Shown: piece after piece, positions 35,407 to 45,192 of the stretch
Layout: every line of letters begins with the position of its first letter
Numbering within the stretch: position 1 is the first letter of the stretch
Origin: an uncultured Ruegeria sp.
GTDB lineage: Bacteria > Pseudomonadota > Alphaproteobacteria > Rhodobacterales > Rhodobacteraceae
Reading direction: 5' to 3'
DNA: 64,000 nucleotides
NCBI RefSeq assembly: GCF_947497005.1
Contig: NZ_CANMFF010000008.1
Coordinates: 186,001 to 250,000, forward strand
Translations under genes and position numbers: made by a program
Notes under the pieces: model-generated
Database searches by the model: none
Seen by the model: only the letters and a program-made list of their open reading frames with translations
Told to the model about the DNA's origin: nothing

Positions 35407-36292
35407 GCTTGGCGCAAAGATCGTCCAGCTGATCCAAATTCTCGTAGGTCAGAACGACCTGTCCCGTTTCCGTTCCCGCCTTGTGATTGATCGACACCTT
35501 CATCGCCAAAATTGCAGACAGGTCCTTCTCCAAAGCGCGTGTGTCGGCATCTTTTCCCGCATCCAGGTTTTTGGAGCGAGGTGCAGAGCGTTCAACATCA
35601 CCTTGCTGCTGTTTTTTGACCAATGCCTCGGTTGCACGTACTGACAAACCACTTTTGACGATCTGTTGTGCAAGTTCCGAAGGGTTTTCGGCCGTAATCA
35701 GCGCCCTGGCATGTCCAGCCGATAATTTCCCTTCAATTACAAGGGTTTGCACATCAATCGGCAAGGAAAGTAAACGCATGAGGTTCGCAATGTGGCTGCG
35801 ACTCTTGCCTAGAGCCTCGGCAAGTTTTTCCTGAGTGTGACCAAAGCGATCCATCAATTGCTTGTAGCCCGCGGCCTCTTCCACTGCATTCAGATCGGCG
35901 CGCTGGATGTTTTCGATAATCGCAACTTCCAGGACTTCGGTATCGTCGAAATCACGCACAATGATCGGGATTTCATGCAACTGAACCATCTGTGCTGCGC
36001 GCCAACGACGTTCACCGGCGACAATTTCATATTCATCGGAGCCCGTCGCCCTCACAATCAAAGGCTGAATGATCCCTTTTTCCTTGATCGATGCCGCCAA
36101 TTCATCCAACTGCTCGGGCAAAAATGTCCTGCGTGGCTGATTTGGGTTTGCTTTCAGCTTTTCAATTGGGACTTTCAGGTCAGGCCTGCGTGCGTCAGCG
36201 GATGCCCGGCCTTCCGTTTCGGAATTCACGTCCGCCATAAGGGCGGACAGCCCGCGCCCCAACCCTCTGGATTTTGCTTTCCTGGCGCTCAT
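35396..36292 (-). CDS. parB: Chromosome-partitioning protein ParB
   Basis: 298 residues from the ATG at 36292, preceded by GGAGGG; an ATG eight codons earlier (36316) lacks such a site. ParB binds parS and uses CTP to load as a sliding clamp. LGRGLSALM near 11-19 is the ParA-interacting start, NPNQPRRTF and GERRWR (93-98) form the CTP pocket, and a helix-turn-helix (EKLAEALGKSRSHIANLMRL) binds parS. Two perfect parS sites lie 1.4 and 3.3 kb upstream in the same operon. Confidence 0.96.
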   Translation of the reverse strand: MSARKAKSRGLGRGLSALMADVNSETEGRASADARRPDLKVPIEKLKANPNQPRRTFLPEQLDELAASIKEKGIIQPLIVRATGSDEYEIVAGERRWRAAQMVQLHEIPIIVRDFDDTEVLEVAIIENIQRADLNAVEEAAGYKQLMDRFGHTQEKLAEALGKSRSHIANLMRLLSLPIDVQTLVIEGKLSAGHARALITAENPSELAQQIVKSGLSVRATEALVKKQQQGDVERSAPRSKNLDAGKDADTRALEKDLSAILAMKVSINHKAGTETGQVVLTYENLDQLDDLCAKLSR

Positions 36293-36312
36293 GTCGCCCT
36301 CCTCATTACCGC

Positions 36313-37116
36313 TCACGCAGCGGTCTTATTGTTTTTGTGCATGATCTCACGAGCAAGATGACGATAAGCCATAGCCCCAAGCGAACCCGAGTCATATTGC
36401 AAAACTGGTAACGCATAGGACGGTGCTTCGCTGACCCGCACGTTTCTGGGTATTTTCGTCTTAAAAACCATCTCACCCAGATTGTCACGTGCGTCCTTTT
36501 CGACCTGTCGGGACAAGTTGTTGCGGTTGTCATACATAGTCAACACAACACCTTCGATTCTCAACTCTGGATTCGCCGTTTGTCGAACCTCTCGAATCGT
36601 CAGCATCAGTTGCGAAAGCCCCTCAAGCGCAAAGAACTCGCTTTGCAGTGGCACAAGTATCGAGTGTGCGGCAACCATCGCATTGACAGTCAGTAAATTA
36701 AGCGACGGAGGACAGTCGATAAGGATGAAATCCAGATTAAACACATCCACTGCCGTCTGACGCAGTGCATCGTGCAATAGATAGCTGCGTTTTTCATTGG
36801 AAATCAGTTCAATATCAGCGGAACTCAGATCAACAGTCGCCGGAACCACAAAAAGACCTTCGATTTCGGTCTCCTGCACGACTGCTTCCAGTGGTGCATC
36901 GTCGAGGATCAGGTCATAGGTCGTCCAATCCCGATCTTCGACGCCCAATCCGGTTGACGCATTCCCCTGTGGATCGAGGTCAACCACCAGAACTCTACAC
37001 CCGGATTCCGCCAATCCTGCTGCCAGATTGATAGCTGTGGTTGTTTTCCCTACTCCACCCTTCTGATTGGCGACAGCAATTATCCGAGGCCCTGAAGGTC
37101 GAGACAAATCAACCAC
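36313..37116 (-). CDS. parA: Chromosome-partitioning ATPase ParA
   Basis: 267 residues with the deviant Walker A KGGVGKTT at about 19-26, the DLDPQGNAS motif and DCPPSL. ParA forms the DNA-bound gradient that pulls ParB-parS complexes. It starts at a GTG (37116) with AAAGGAG a few bases ahead, and overlaps rsmG by 8 bp. Between rsmG and parB in the mnmE-mnmG-rsmG-parA-parB order typical near alphaproteobacterial origins. Confidence 0.96.
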   Translation of the reverse strand: MVDLSRPSGPRIIAVANQKGGVGKTTTAINLAAGLAESGCRVLVVDLDPQGNASTGLGVEDRDWTTYDLILDDAPLEAVVQETEIEGLFVVPATVDLSSADIELISNEKRSYLLHDALRQTAVDVFNLDFILIDCPPSLNLLTVNAMVAAHSILVPLQSEFFALEGLSQLMLTIREVRQTANPELRIEGVVLTMYDNRNNLSRQVEKDARDNLGEMVFKTKIPRNVRVSEAPSYALPVLQYDSGSLGAMAYRHLAREIMHKNNKTAA

Positions 37117-37729
37117 GTGATACTCCTTTGATCTTAAGGATAACGGCTTGAGGTTCAGTTAAACTTGTAATCGGCTCAGCCTCGAAATTCCATTCCTCAC
37201 ATGCGTCTGCCAGCTCTTTTTTCCAATTTGCGCCTTTGGGCAACAATGCCATCCCGCATTCAGCTAAATGCCTGTCACAAAAAGACAATAAAGTGTTCAA
37301 ATCGGCTAACGCCCGGGCGGACACGATATTTGCAGCCATAGGATCAACAGTTTCGATTCTCTTCGAAATCACCGAACACTTTATTCCACACTCCCGTGCC
37401 ACGCTGCGCAGGAACGCTGATTTACGTTGGTCACTTTCAACCATAGTAAATGAAGAAGTTGAGTTTTCCTCGGCTGCTATTATTGCGCACACCATACCTG
37501 GAAACCCGCCTCCACTTCCGAAGTCTGCCCAAGTTTCAAAACTACCAGCGCAACGATAAACCTGAACGGAATCAAGTATATGCCGGTTCCATATGTGTTC
37601 CAGACTTTTTCGTGATACAAGGTTGATTTTCGGATTCCATCGCTTCACCAACTCTACATAAGTCGAAAGGCGTTCGAATGTTTCACGTGAAACATTCATT
37701 TCATCGAACAATGAATAATCGACTGTCAT
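37109..37729 (-). CDS. rsmG: 16S rRNA (guanine-N7-)-methyltransferase RsmG (GidB)
   Basis: 206 residues. It methylates G527 of 16S rRNA in E. coli. The SAM-binding site [10 protein letters not shown] is near 69-78. The ATG at 37729 overlaps the mnmG stop by 4 bp. Residues 11-18 (MNVSRETF) are encoded by a perfect parS site (37679-37694), so this piece of the protein is under a DNA-level constraint as well. Confidence 0.94.
   Translation of the reverse strand: MTVDYSLFDEMNVSRETFERLSTYVELVKRWNPKINLVSRKSLEHIWNRHILDSVQVYRCAGSFETWADFGSGGGFPGMVCAIIAAEENSTSSFTMVESDQRKSAFLRSVARECGIKCSVISKRIETVDPMAANIVSARALADLNTLLSFCDRHLAECGMALLPKGANWKKELADACEEWNFEAEPITSLTEPQAVILKIKGVSRG
37679..37694. promoter_or_regulatory. 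parS: parS centromere site inside rsmG
   Basis: TGTTTCACGTGAAACA, a perfect 16-bp palindrome identical to the conserved parS consensus bound by ParB. It lies within the first 20 codons of rsmG, 2.6 kb from the parB start codon end and about 5.1 kb from the proposed origin. Confidence 0.95.
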
Positions 37730-39594
37730 GCCCGACGAGCTCTTTGGTCCCGCCGAAGTTTTGCCAGAACGAGAGTCAACGCCGCTGGCGTGACTCCTTC
37801 GACCCGACTTGCCTGGGCTATATTTGACGGTTTGGCCTGCGACAGCTTTTGTTTTATCTCCGAAGACAGGCCGTCCAAGGCAAAATAGTCAAATTCTCGC
37901 GGGATGACATGGGATTCATCCCGCTTCATCGCCTCCACATCACGCTTTTGTCGGGCAATGTAATTCGCGTATAGAGCATCCCGCTCTATCTGAAGCTTAA
38001 TCTTGGGATCAACGTCGCTCAATTCCGGAACCAGAGGTAGCAAATCTTCAAATGACGTATCAGGAAAAGCCAGAATCGCCATTCCATCCCTTCGATTGCC
38101 ATCCTGGTTAACATTTATTCCAGCATTGAGTACCTCTTTGGGGGTGAAGGTGCGGCCCGACAGTTTTGACTTTACAAATTCGAGTTGATGTATTTTGTCC
38201 TCAAACTGAGATTTGCGTGTTTCTCCTACACACCCCAACCCCAACCCAAGCGGCGTCAGGCGCTGGTCAGCATTGTCAGCGCGCAAAGACAATCGGAATT
38301 CGGCCCGTGAAGTGAACATTCTGTAGGGTTCAGCAACTCCGCGAGTTGTCAAATCGTCGATCATTACGCCAATATAACTGTCTGATCTCGAAAAATGAAT
38401 CGGTTCCCGCGATTGAACTTCGAGCGCTGCATTAAGACCAGCCACCATCCCTTGGGCCGCGGCTTCCTCATATCCTGTAGTTCCGTTGATCTGCCCAGCT
38501 AGATATAGACCCGGTACATCCGGAAGCGATAAAGACGCGCTCAAGACTCGCGGATCAACGTAATCATATTCGATCGCATATCCTGGTTGCAGGATTTCCG
38601 CTTTCTCCAACCCTTTAATCGATTGGACGTATTCCAGTTGTACTTCTTGAGGTAGAGAGGTGGAAATACCGTTCGGATAGATCGTGTGATCTTTGATACC
38701 CTCGGGCTCAAGGAAAATTTGATGCGATTCCTTATCCGCGAAACGTACGATTTTGTCTTCGATGGATGGGCAATACCGAGGACCTACGCCATCGATGTGG
38801 CCACCATACATTGCAGATTTCGACAGGTTCGCTTCAATAATCTCATGCGTTTGCGCGTTTGTATGCGTTATTCCACACGAAATCTGAGGTGCGATGACAT
38901 TCTTCGACAGAAATGAAAACAGCGTGGGATCGTCGTCGCCATCCTGTTTTTCCAAATCTGACCAATCGATTGTTCTCCCGTCCAGCCTGGGCGGTGTACC
39001 CGTCTTCAATCTACCCATTGGAAGATTGTAACTATCTAACCTTTCGGCCAGTTTGACAGAGGGTCGATCTCCCATCCGCCCACCTGGGCGAGACACATCT
39101 CCTATGTGAATGACGCCGCGAAGGAAAGTACCGGAGGTCAGAATGACCGCTTGCGCATGAAGTTCTGACCCATCTGCAAATACAACGCCTGTGATTCGCG
39201 AACGACTCATCAGAAAATCGACAACTTCTCCGACTACGACGAATAGGTTAGCCTGGTCTTTCGTTTCATTTTGCATCGCAGCCCGATAAAGGGCACGGTC
39301 CGCCTGTGTTCTTGGACCCTGAACTGCGGGTCCTTTTCGACGGTTCAGCAATCGAAATTGAATACCTGCCCGATCCGCTACACGGCCCATGACACCATCA
39401 AGGGCATCAATCTCTCGAACTAGGTGGCCTTTCCCCAATCCGCCAATCGCGGGGTTGCAGGACATCACGCCTATGTCCGACGCGGACAATGTCACCAACG
39501 CAGTCGTTGCGTCCATCCTTGCAGACGCGTGCGCGGCCTCTGTTCCCGCGTGACCTGCGCCAATGACAATGACATCAAACTTCGAATGTTTCAC
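37726..39594 (-). CDS. mnmG: tRNA uridine-5-carboxymethylaminomethyl modification enzyme MnmG (GidA)
   Basis: 622 residues. With MnmE it builds the cmnm5 group on U34 of certain tRNAs. FAD motif [12 protein letters not shown] is close to the N-terminus; [10 protein letters not shown] and the C-terminal helical region are present. Start: AAGGAG (39608-39603) is directly followed by GTG at 39603, which leaves no spacing, whereas a second in-frame GTG at 39594 is 8 bases downstream. I therefore prefer 39594 (MKHSKFDV); the longer form would begin MFHVKH. Both choices put the start in or against a parS site. Confidence 0.94.
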   Translation of the reverse strand: MKHSKFDVIVIGAGHAGTEAAHASARMDATTALVTLSASDIGVMSCNPAIGGLGKGHLVREIDALDGVMGRVADRAGIQFRLLNRRKGPAVQGPRTQADRALYRAAMQNETKDQANLFVVVGEVVDFLMSRSRITGVVFADGSELHAQAVILTSGTFLRGVIHIGDVSRPGGRMGDRPSVKLAERLDSYNLPMGRLKTGTPPRLDGRTIDWSDLEKQDGDDDPTLFSFLSKNVIAPQISCGITHTNAQTHEIIEANLSKSAMYGGHIDGVGPRYCPSIEDKIVRFADKESHQIFLEPEGIKDHTIYPNGISTSLPQEVQLEYVQSIKGLEKAEILQPGYAIEYDYVDPRVLSASLSLPDVPGLYLAGQINGTTGYEEAAAQGMVAGLNAALEVQSREPIHFSRSDSYIGVMIDDLTTRGVAEPYRMFTSRAEFRLSLRADNADQRLTPLGLGLGCVGETRKSQFEDKIHQLEFVKSKLSGRTFTPKEVLNAGINVNQDGNRRDGMAILAFPDTSFEDLLPLVPELSDVDPKIKLQIERDALYANYIARQKRDVEAMKRDESHVIPREFDYFALDGLSSEIKQKLSQAKPSNIAQASRVEGVTPAALTLVLAKLRRDQRARRA

Positions 39595-39602
39595 GTGAAA
39601 CA
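39587..39602. promoter_or_regulatory. parS: parS centromere site overlapping the mnmG start
   Basis: TGTTTCACGTGAAACA, a second perfect parS palindrome. It includes the preferred mnmG start codon (GTG, 39594-39592 on the minus strand) and touches the alternative GTG at 39603. It is about 3.2 kb from the left edge of the proposed origin. Confidence 0.95.
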
Positions 39603-39606
39603 CTCC

Positions 39607-40893
39607 TTACTTTCCCAAACAGAAGCTGGAGAAGATTTCATCCAATAGAGTTTCGACATCTATTCTACCCACCAAAGATTCAAGGGCCCTTATTGCCGTT
39701 CTCAACTCTTCTGCTGCGATATCATACAGATCTGAACCCGATTCCAGAACCCGGATCGCAGCATTCAACGCTTCTGCCGCTTTGTTGATCGCCGCCCGGT
39801 GTCGTTCGCGTGTCGCAATACCATAGCTAGTAGTACGTTGGCTAAGTACACACGATATCTGGCATATTAACGCATCGACACCCTGCCCAGTTTTACCGGA
39901 AACGCCATCGCTAGAATCATTTCGGAGATCCGCCTTAGGGAGAACATGAATATCGCCATCCTGAGTTGCCACACCCAACTGTTCTGGCGTTTCTGATAGA
40001 AAGACCCGAAGATCCGCGGCCTCCGCTCTTTTACGAGCCAGCTCAATCCCAAGGTTTTCAACGAAATCTTCGGTATCCCTCAACCCTGCTGTATCCAGAA
40101 GTGTGACGGGCAACCCGGCGAGGTCCATCCGAACCTCGATTACATCCCGTGTTGTACCCGCATATTCCGACGTGATTGCAGCGTCACGGCCGGCAAGCGC
40201 GTTCAGCAAAGTGGATTTCCCGGCATTTGGGAGGCCCACAATCGCAACCTCGAAACCATTACGAATACGCTCAGCGATTTTCACGCCATCTGCTTCGCGA
40301 CGCAGGTCTGACATAACGCCATTTACCAGAACACGAACTTCCGGTGTGACATCCGTTGGAACCTCTTCATCAGCAAAATCAATCACGGCTTCCAGCAAAG
40401 ACGCTGCGCGAATCAAATCGCGACGCCAACGTTCCGCCAACGCACCAAGTTCACCTGCCAGAACAGTCTGGGCCTGTTTTCGCTGAGCTTCAGTTTCTGC
40501 GTCGATCAGGTCAGCCAGACCTTCGACCTGTGTCAGGTCCATCTTGCCATTCTCAAGCGCCCGGCGCGTGAATTCACCCGGTTCGGCGATACGCAGCCCC
40601 TCCGTATCTGACAAGCAGCGCAACACCGCGTTGACAGACGCTGTGCTTCCATGGATCTGAAGCTCAGTCACATTCTCTCCGGTGAAACTGGCCGGGGCCT
40701 GGAATGTCAAAACCAACCCGTCGTCCAAACGCGCTCCACCGTGATCGCGCAAAGTGCGCAAGACCATACCGCGGTTTGGCAGCGTGCTTCCAGTCAAGCG
40801 AGCTGCAGCTGAATGCGCTTCGGGGCCAGAGAGGCGAATGACCGCCACCCCGGCTTTACCTTGCGCGCTGGCCAAGGCGAATATCGTATCCAT
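39607..40893 (-). CDS. mnmE: tRNA uridine-5-carboxymethylaminomethyl modification GTPase MnmE (TrmE)
   Basis: 428 residues. N-terminal folate-binding domain, central helical domain, then a GTPase with [10 protein letters not shown] near 225-234, DTAGLRDT, and the C-terminal FCLGK whose Cys is essential in this family. The usual NKxD guanine-recognition motif appears here as PKAD, a change worth noting. It is 3-12 bp upstream of mnmG and translated with it. Confidence 0.94.
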   Translation of the reverse strand: MDTIFALASAQGKAGVAVIRLSGPEAHSAAARLTGSTLPNRGMVLRTLRDHGGARLDDGLVLTFQAPASFTGENVTELQIHGSTASVNAVLRCLSDTEGLRIAEPGEFTRRALENGKMDLTQVEGLADLIDAETEAQRKQAQTVLAGELGALAERWRRDLIRAASLLEAVIDFADEEVPTDVTPEVRVLVNGVMSDLRREADGVKIAERIRNGFEVAIVGLPNAGKSTLLNALAGRDAAITSEYAGTTRDVIEVRMDLAGLPVTLLDTAGLRDTEDFVENLGIELARKRAEAADLRVFLSETPEQLGVATQDGDIHVLPKADLRNDSSDGVSGKTGQGVDALICQISCVLSQRTTSYGIATRERHRAAINKAAEALNAAIRVLESGSDLYDIAAEELRTAIRALESLVGRIDVETLLDEIFSSFCLGK

Positions 40894-40924
40894 TCGAAGG
40901 CCTCGCTTGAAACTAAGACCTGTG

Positions 40925-42196
40925 TCAGGTGTTCATCGAGTCGAAGAATTCACCGTTTGTTTTGGTTTGCTTCAACTTGGACAACAGGAATTCGATTGCG
41001 TCGGTGGTACCCATCGGGTTGAGAATGCGGCGCAAAACAAAAGTCTTGGCCAGATCACCCTTGTCGACCAGAAGGTCCTCTTTCCGGGTACCGGATTTGA
41101 GGATGTCGATCGCCGGGAACACGCGTTTGTCTGCGATTTTGCGATCCAGAACGATTTCCGAGTTGCCGGTGCCTTTGAATTCTTCGAAGATCACCTCGTC
41201 CATCCGGCTGCCCGTATCGATCAATGCGGTGGCGATGATGGTCAGCGAACCGCCCTCTTCAATATTCCGTGCCGCACCAAAGAAACGTTTGGGCCGCTGA
41301 AGTGCGTTCGCATCCACACCACCGGTCAGAACTTTACCCGAGGACGGCACCACAGTGTTAAACGCTCTACCAAGTCTTGTAATCGAATCGAGAAGGATAA
41401 CAACATCTCGTTTATGCTCGACCAAACGCTTGGCTTTTTCGATAACCATTTCAGACACAGCCACGTGGCGCGTAGCGGGTTCATCAAAGGTCGAGGATAC
41501 AACCTCACCCTTCACCGAACGTTGCATGTCGGTCACCTCTTCCGGGCGTTCATCGATCAGCAGGACGATCAGATAGCACTCAGGGTGGTTCTTCTCGATC
41601 GAGTTCGCGATGTTTTGCAAGATCACAGTCTTACCGGTCCGCGGTGGCGCCACGATCAAAGAACGCTGACCCTTACCGATGGGAGACACCAGATCGATGA
41701 CACGCGCAGATTTGTCCTTAATGGTGGGATCTTCAACCTCCATTTTCAGACGCTCATCGGGATAGAGCGGTGTCAGGTTGTCAAAGGCGATCTTGTGCTT
41801 GGCCTTTTCAGGATCTTCAAAGTTGATCTTTGTAACTTTGATCAGTGCAAAATAGCGCTCATTTTCGTCCGGAGCTTTAATATCCCCTTCAACCGTATCC
41901 CCGGTCCGCAGCGAGTGCAGGCGGATCATCTCGGGCGAGACATAGATGTCATCCGGACCCGGCAGATAGTTCGCCTCGGGCGAGCGCAGGAAACCGAAAC
42001 CGTCCTGAAGAACCTCCAGCACGCCATCGCCGCCAACGGTCCAGCCTTCATCCGCGCGTTCGCGCAGGATCTGGAACATCATCTCGCCTTTACGCATGGT
42101 CGAGGCGTTTTCGATTTCCAGATCTTCGGCCATCGCCAGAAGGTCTTTGGGGCTTTTGGCCTTCAGATCGGCCAGATTCAGAGTATCTGTTGTCAT
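40925..42196 (-). CDS. rho: Transcription termination factor Rho
   Basis: 423 residues from the ATG at 42196 ([16 protein letters not shown]); an in-frame GTG at 42211 is an alternative. RNA-dependent hexameric helicase. N-terminal RNA-binding domain (DGFGFLRS), Walker [10 protein letters not shown] near 180, [13 protein letters not shown] and the Q/R-loops are clear. It lies about 30 bp upstream of mnmE, with hemJ 120 bp further upstream. Confidence 0.97.
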   Translation of the reverse strand: MTTDTLNLADLKAKSPKDLLAMAEDLEIENASTMRKGEMMFQILRERADEGWTVGGDGVLEVLQDGFGFLRSPEANYLPGPDDIYVSPEMIRLHSLRTGDTVEGDIKAPDENERYFALIKVTKINFEDPEKAKHKIAFDNLTPLYPDERLKMEVEDPTIKDKSARVIDLVSPIGKGQRSLIVAPPRTGKTVILQNIANSIEKNHPECYLIVLLIDERPEEVTDMQRSVKGEVVSSTFDEPATRHVAVSEMVIEKAKRLVEHKRDVVILLDSITRLGRAFNTVVPSSGKVLTGGVDANALQRPKRFFGAARNIEEGGSLTIIATALIDTGSRMDEVIFEEFKGTGNSEIVLDRKIADKRVFPAIDILKSGTRKEDLLVDKGDLAKTFVLRRILNPMGTTDAIEFLLSKLKQTKTNGEFFDSMNT

Positions 42197-42257
42197 TATA
42201 CAAACCTTCACCGCTGAGACTGCGGCACGAAGTTAAATTTCAGTACGGAAGATACGC

Positions 42258-42271
42258 CGCCCGGACGGGCG
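42258..42271 (-). terminator. Weak hairpin between hemJ and rho
   Basis: CGCCC-GGAC-GGGCG forms a 5-bp stem 48 bp after the hemJ stop. There is no U-tract, so it may be a pause or processing site rather than a terminator. Confidence 0.25.
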
Positions 42272-42318
42272 TGTTGACCCTTACATATGCGCAGCAAGGT
42301 TCGGAGTCAAACAGGCCC

Positions 42319-42768
42319 TCAGAACTTCAGAATGACCGCCAGAACGATGGCAACCATCAATACGGTCGGAACTTCGTTCATCATGCGGTACTGCCGCCCA
42401 GTGAGCTTATTTCGGCCCTCTACGAAGTCCTTGCGTCGTGCCATCAACCAATGATGAAACCAAGTCATTCCAATCACGGCAGCACCCTTTACCCAAGGCC
42501 ACGACCAGTCCCATCCGATGATGCCTGGCGTGAACACCATGATCAGACCGCAGGCCCACGCCACGATCATCGCCGGCCCCATGATCACGCGCAGAAGCTT
42601 TTCTTCCATTTCAAGGAAGATCTGTTCAGCGCCATCAACGGTCTGTGCCTTTTCTACGTGATAGACAAACAGTCGGGGCAAATAGAACAATCCAGCCATC
42701 CATGAAATCACAGCCATGATGTGAAGCGCCTTCACCCAAGGATAGATCGTAAAAAGAAGATCGGTCAT
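42319..42768 (-). CDS. hemJ: Protoporphyrinogen IX oxidase HemJ
   Basis: 149 residues with about four membrane helices. HemJ is the oxidase most alphaproteobacteria use in place of HemG/HemY. The conserved KALHIMAVISWMAG with His near residue 16 and WMAG near 23-26, plus HHWLMARRKDF, identify it. It is the first gene left of the proposed origin. Confidence 0.9.
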   Translation of the reverse strand: MTDLLFTIYPWVKALHIMAVISWMAGLFYLPRLFVYHVEKAQTVDGAEQIFLEMEEKLLRVIMGPAMIVAWACGLIMVFTPGIIGWDWSWPWVKGAAVIGMTWFHHWLMARRKDFVEGRNKLTGRQYRMMNEVPTVLMVAIVLAVILKF

Positions 42769-43172
42769 TTCGACTCCGGGCGTTGCTCGGGACTCTCCCT
42801 AATAAAAAAAAAAGAAAAGAAAAAGGATGATGGTTTTGTAGGGCGAGTAAAATCCGTGGATTACTTTTTTACACAAGTGTTTTCCCCAAGTGGACAGAAC
42901 TAAAGAATTTGCAAGTGATTCTGTTAGTTGATATTTTAATCGTTTAAAAACAATTGGATACATACTTGCAGGCAATCTAGACTTGGGGATAACTGGTAGG
43001 AGTTCTTGGGATATCTAGATTTTCCTAGGAAGCCGACTTATCCTTGTCCCGGCTGGATGGGATTTGAGCGACTCATGGTTCTTTGCCGCGAAATTCCCAG
43101 GGTTGCGTGTCAACCGGAAAACCATACAAAGCACCCCAGAACTCTTATCGATTTGCACACGGGGTTTTCCAC
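42769..43172. other. oriC: Candidate chromosomal replication origin (oriC)
   Basis: A 404-bp non-coding region, the only one above 300 bp in the window. It holds an A-rich run (42801-42827), an AT-rich block (42901-42960), and DnaA-box-like 9-mers: TTATCCCCA on the minus strand at 42984-42992 and TTTTCCACA at 43165-43173 (each 8 of 9 to TTATCCACA), TTTTCCCCA at 42880-42888 and a minus-strand TAATCCACG at 42855-42863 (7 of 9). GANTC sites occur near 42791, 42917 and 43070. Flanking genes diverge (hemJ-rho leftward, maf-aroE rightward), and parS/parAB are within 8 kb. The identification is by pattern and context, without a skew calculation. Confidence 0.6.
42984..42992 (-). other. DnaA-box-like 9-mer
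   Basis: Minus-strand TTATCCCCA, one change from TTATCCACA, inside the candidate origin. Confidence 0.45.
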
Positions 43173-43173
43173 A
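43165..43173 (+). other. DnaA-box-like 9-mer at the maf start
   Basis: TTTTCCACA, one change from TTATCCACA. Its last base is the A of the maf ATG, so DnaA binding here could affect maf expression. Confidence 0.45.
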
Positions 43174-43772
43174 TGTCTGTCCCCATTCTTCTGGCTTCAG
43201 GGTCCTCCATACGCGCGCAGCTGCTTGAAAACGCAGGTGTACAATTCTCTGTTCAAACAGCGCGCGTGGATGAAGAGACGGCCAAGCGCGCTTTGCTGGC
43301 CGAAGGCGCTTCGCCACGCGATATTGCCGATACGCTGGCTGAAATGAAAGCCCGCAAGGTCAGCGACAAGAACCCCGGCGCGATGGTTCTGGGATGTGAT
43401 CAGGTTCTGGACTTTGAGGGCCAGTTGCTGTCGAAGCCTGAAACCCCGGAACTGGCATTGGCTCAGCTGAAAGCCATGCGTGGCAAGCGTCATATGCTTT
43501 TATCCGCGGCGGTGATCTATCAGGATGGTGAGCCAATCTGGCGGCATGTGGGACAGGTACGCTTGCGGATGCGGGCCAGTTCCGACGCATATCTGAAAGA
43601 TTATATTGCAAGGAACTGGGATAGTATCCGACATGCCGTCGGGGCCTACAAGCTGGAAGAAGAAGGTGTGCGCCTGTTCGCTACCATTGACGGCGACTAT
43701 TTTAACGTTTTGGGTATGCCACTGTTGGAGCTTCTCAACTTTCTGGCTGTAAAAGGGGTGATCGATCAATGA
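43173..43772 (+). CDS. maf: Maf-like nucleotide pyrophosphatase
   Basis: 199 residues from the ATG at 43173 (MSVPILLASGSSIRAQLL); the frame is open further upstream into the origin region but that part is not conserved-looking. Maf proteins hydrolyse modified or canonical nucleoside triphosphates. LLASGSSIR near 6-14 and GCDQVL near 74-79 are family motifs. First gene to the right of the proposed origin; 4-bp overlap with aroE. Confidence 0.9.
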   Translation: MSVPILLASGSSIRAQLLENAGVQFSVQTARVDEETAKRALLAEGASPRDIADTLAEMKARKVSDKNPGAMVLGCDQVLDFEGQLLSKPETPELALAQLKAMRGKRHMLLSAAVIYQDGEPIWRHVGQVRLRMRASSDAYLKDYIARNWDSIRHAVGAYKLEEEGVRLFATIDGDYFNVLGMPLLELLNFLAVKGVIDQ

Positions 43773-44602
43773 CGGACTACCAGGTGCCTTTGGCAGGCGT
43801 GATTGGTCATCCCATTGGACATTCACGTTCGCCCAAGCTGCATGGTCATTGGCTGAAGACCTATGGCCTTGCGGGTCATTACATTCCCATGGATGTGGCC
43901 CCTTCGGATCTGGAAACCGTGCTGCGAACCCTGCCCAAAGCTGGTTTTGTCGGGGCCAATGTGACCGTTCCCCACAAAGAGGCTGCGTTGAAGATCGCGG
44001 ATCACGTGTCAGATCGCGCGACGGTGATTGGCGCGGCGAATACACTTGTGTTTCGCAAAGACGGCTCGATCCATGCAGATAACACCGATGGGTACGGGTT
44101 CATGGAAAACTTGCGCAGCGGAGCACCGGACTGGAATGCGAAAGATGGCCCGGCCGTTGTGTTCGGGGCCGGAGGGGCCGCGCGCGCCGTTCTGCAGGCA
44201 TTATCTGATGCGGGCGTGCCGGAAATCCTGCTCACGAACCGAACCCACGCCCGAGCCGATCATCTGAAAGAAGAATTTGGCCAGCGCATCCGCGTGGTTG
44301 ACTGGGTTCAGGCCGGAAACGTCATAGAGAATGCCGAACTGGTGGTGAATACGACCTCGCTTGGGATGCAGGGTCAGCCAGAGTTGCGAGTTCCGCTGGA
44401 CGGGTTGCAGCCCGGCGCCGTTGTGACTGATCTGGTCTATGCGCCACTGAAAACCCGACTGCTGCAAACCGCGGAAGAGGCCGGGTGCACCATCGTCGAT
44501 GGTTTGGGTATGCTGCTGCATCAGGCCGTTCCCGGGTTTGAACGCTGGTTCGGTGTCCGACCAGAAGTGGACGCAGGCACACGTGCGGCGGCATTGGCGT
44601 GA
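43769..44602 (+). CDS. aroE: Shikimate dehydrogenase
   Basis: 277 residues. It reduces 3-dehydroshikimate with NADPH. GHPIGHSRSPKLHG near 13-26, the catalytic Lys in NVTVPHKE near 65-72, and GAGGAARAV near 133-141 for NADP are present. Overlaps maf and coaE by 4 bp each. Confidence 0.96.
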   Translation: MTDYQVPLAGVIGHPIGHSRSPKLHGHWLKTYGLAGHYIPMDVAPSDLETVLRTLPKAGFVGANVTVPHKEAALKIADHVSDRATVIGAANTLVFRKDGSIHADNTDGYGFMENLRSGAPDWNAKDGPAVVFGAGGAARAVLQALSDAGVPEILLTNRTHARADHLKEEFGQRIRVVDWVQAGNVIENAELVVNTTSLGMQGQPELRVPLDGLQPGAVVTDLVYAPLKTRLLQTAEEAGCTIVDGLGMLLHQAVPGFERWFGVRPEVDAGTRAAALA

Positions 44603-45192
44603 GTTTTATGCTTGGCCTGACCGGTTCCATCGGTATGGGGAAAACGACTACCGCGCAGATGTTTGTCGAAGAAGGCTGTGCCTTATGGGATGCGGATGCG
44701 GCGGTGCATCGGTTGTATTCCAAGGGCGGCGCTGCGGTTGATCCTCTGGAGCAAGAGTTTCCGTCTGCCATTCTGGACGGTGCGGTCAGCCGGGATGCAT
44801 TGAAGCAGATAATTGCCGCCGACTCTTCTGCGCTGAAGACCATCGAAGCCATTGTGCACCCTCTGGTCGCCGCTGATCGTGCCGAGTTTCGGGAAAGCGC
44901 GACAACCGACATCCTAGTGTTCGACATCCCGCTTTTGTTTGAAACGGGCGGCGCCAAAATGATGGACGCGGTGGCGTGTGTTTCAATTCCGGTCAGCGAG
45001 CAAAAACGGCGCGTCATGGAACGGGGAACGATGACAGAGGCGCAGTTCGAGCAGATACGCGCCCGGCAGATGCCGAATGATGAAAAATGTGCGCGGTCGG
45101 ATTATGTGATCGTGACCGACACTCTGGACCATGCTCGTGCGCAGGTGCAGGATGTGGTCAGGCAGATACGGGCGGGGATGGCGCATGCGTGA
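44599..45192 (+). CDS. coaE: Dephospho-CoA kinase
   Basis: 197 residues. Last step of CoA synthesis. P-loop GSIGMGKTT at about 9-17, DADAAVHRLY near 32-41 and VFDIPLLFETG near 107-117 are typical. The GTG start overlaps the aroE stop. Confidence 0.95.
   Translation: MSFMLGLTGSIGMGKTTTAQMFVEEGCALWDADAAVHRLYSKGGAAVDPLEQEFPSAILDGAVSRDALKQIIAADSSALKTIEAIVHPLVAADRAEFRESATTDILVFDIPLLFETGGAKMMDAVACVSIPVSEQKRRVMERGTMTEAQFEQIRARQMPNDEKCARSDYVIVTDTLDHARAQVQDVVRQIRAGMAHA

Noticed and set aside
40754..42217. 487-codon open frame antisense to mnmE and rho
   Set aside because: Spans two genuine genes on the other strand and matches no family pattern.
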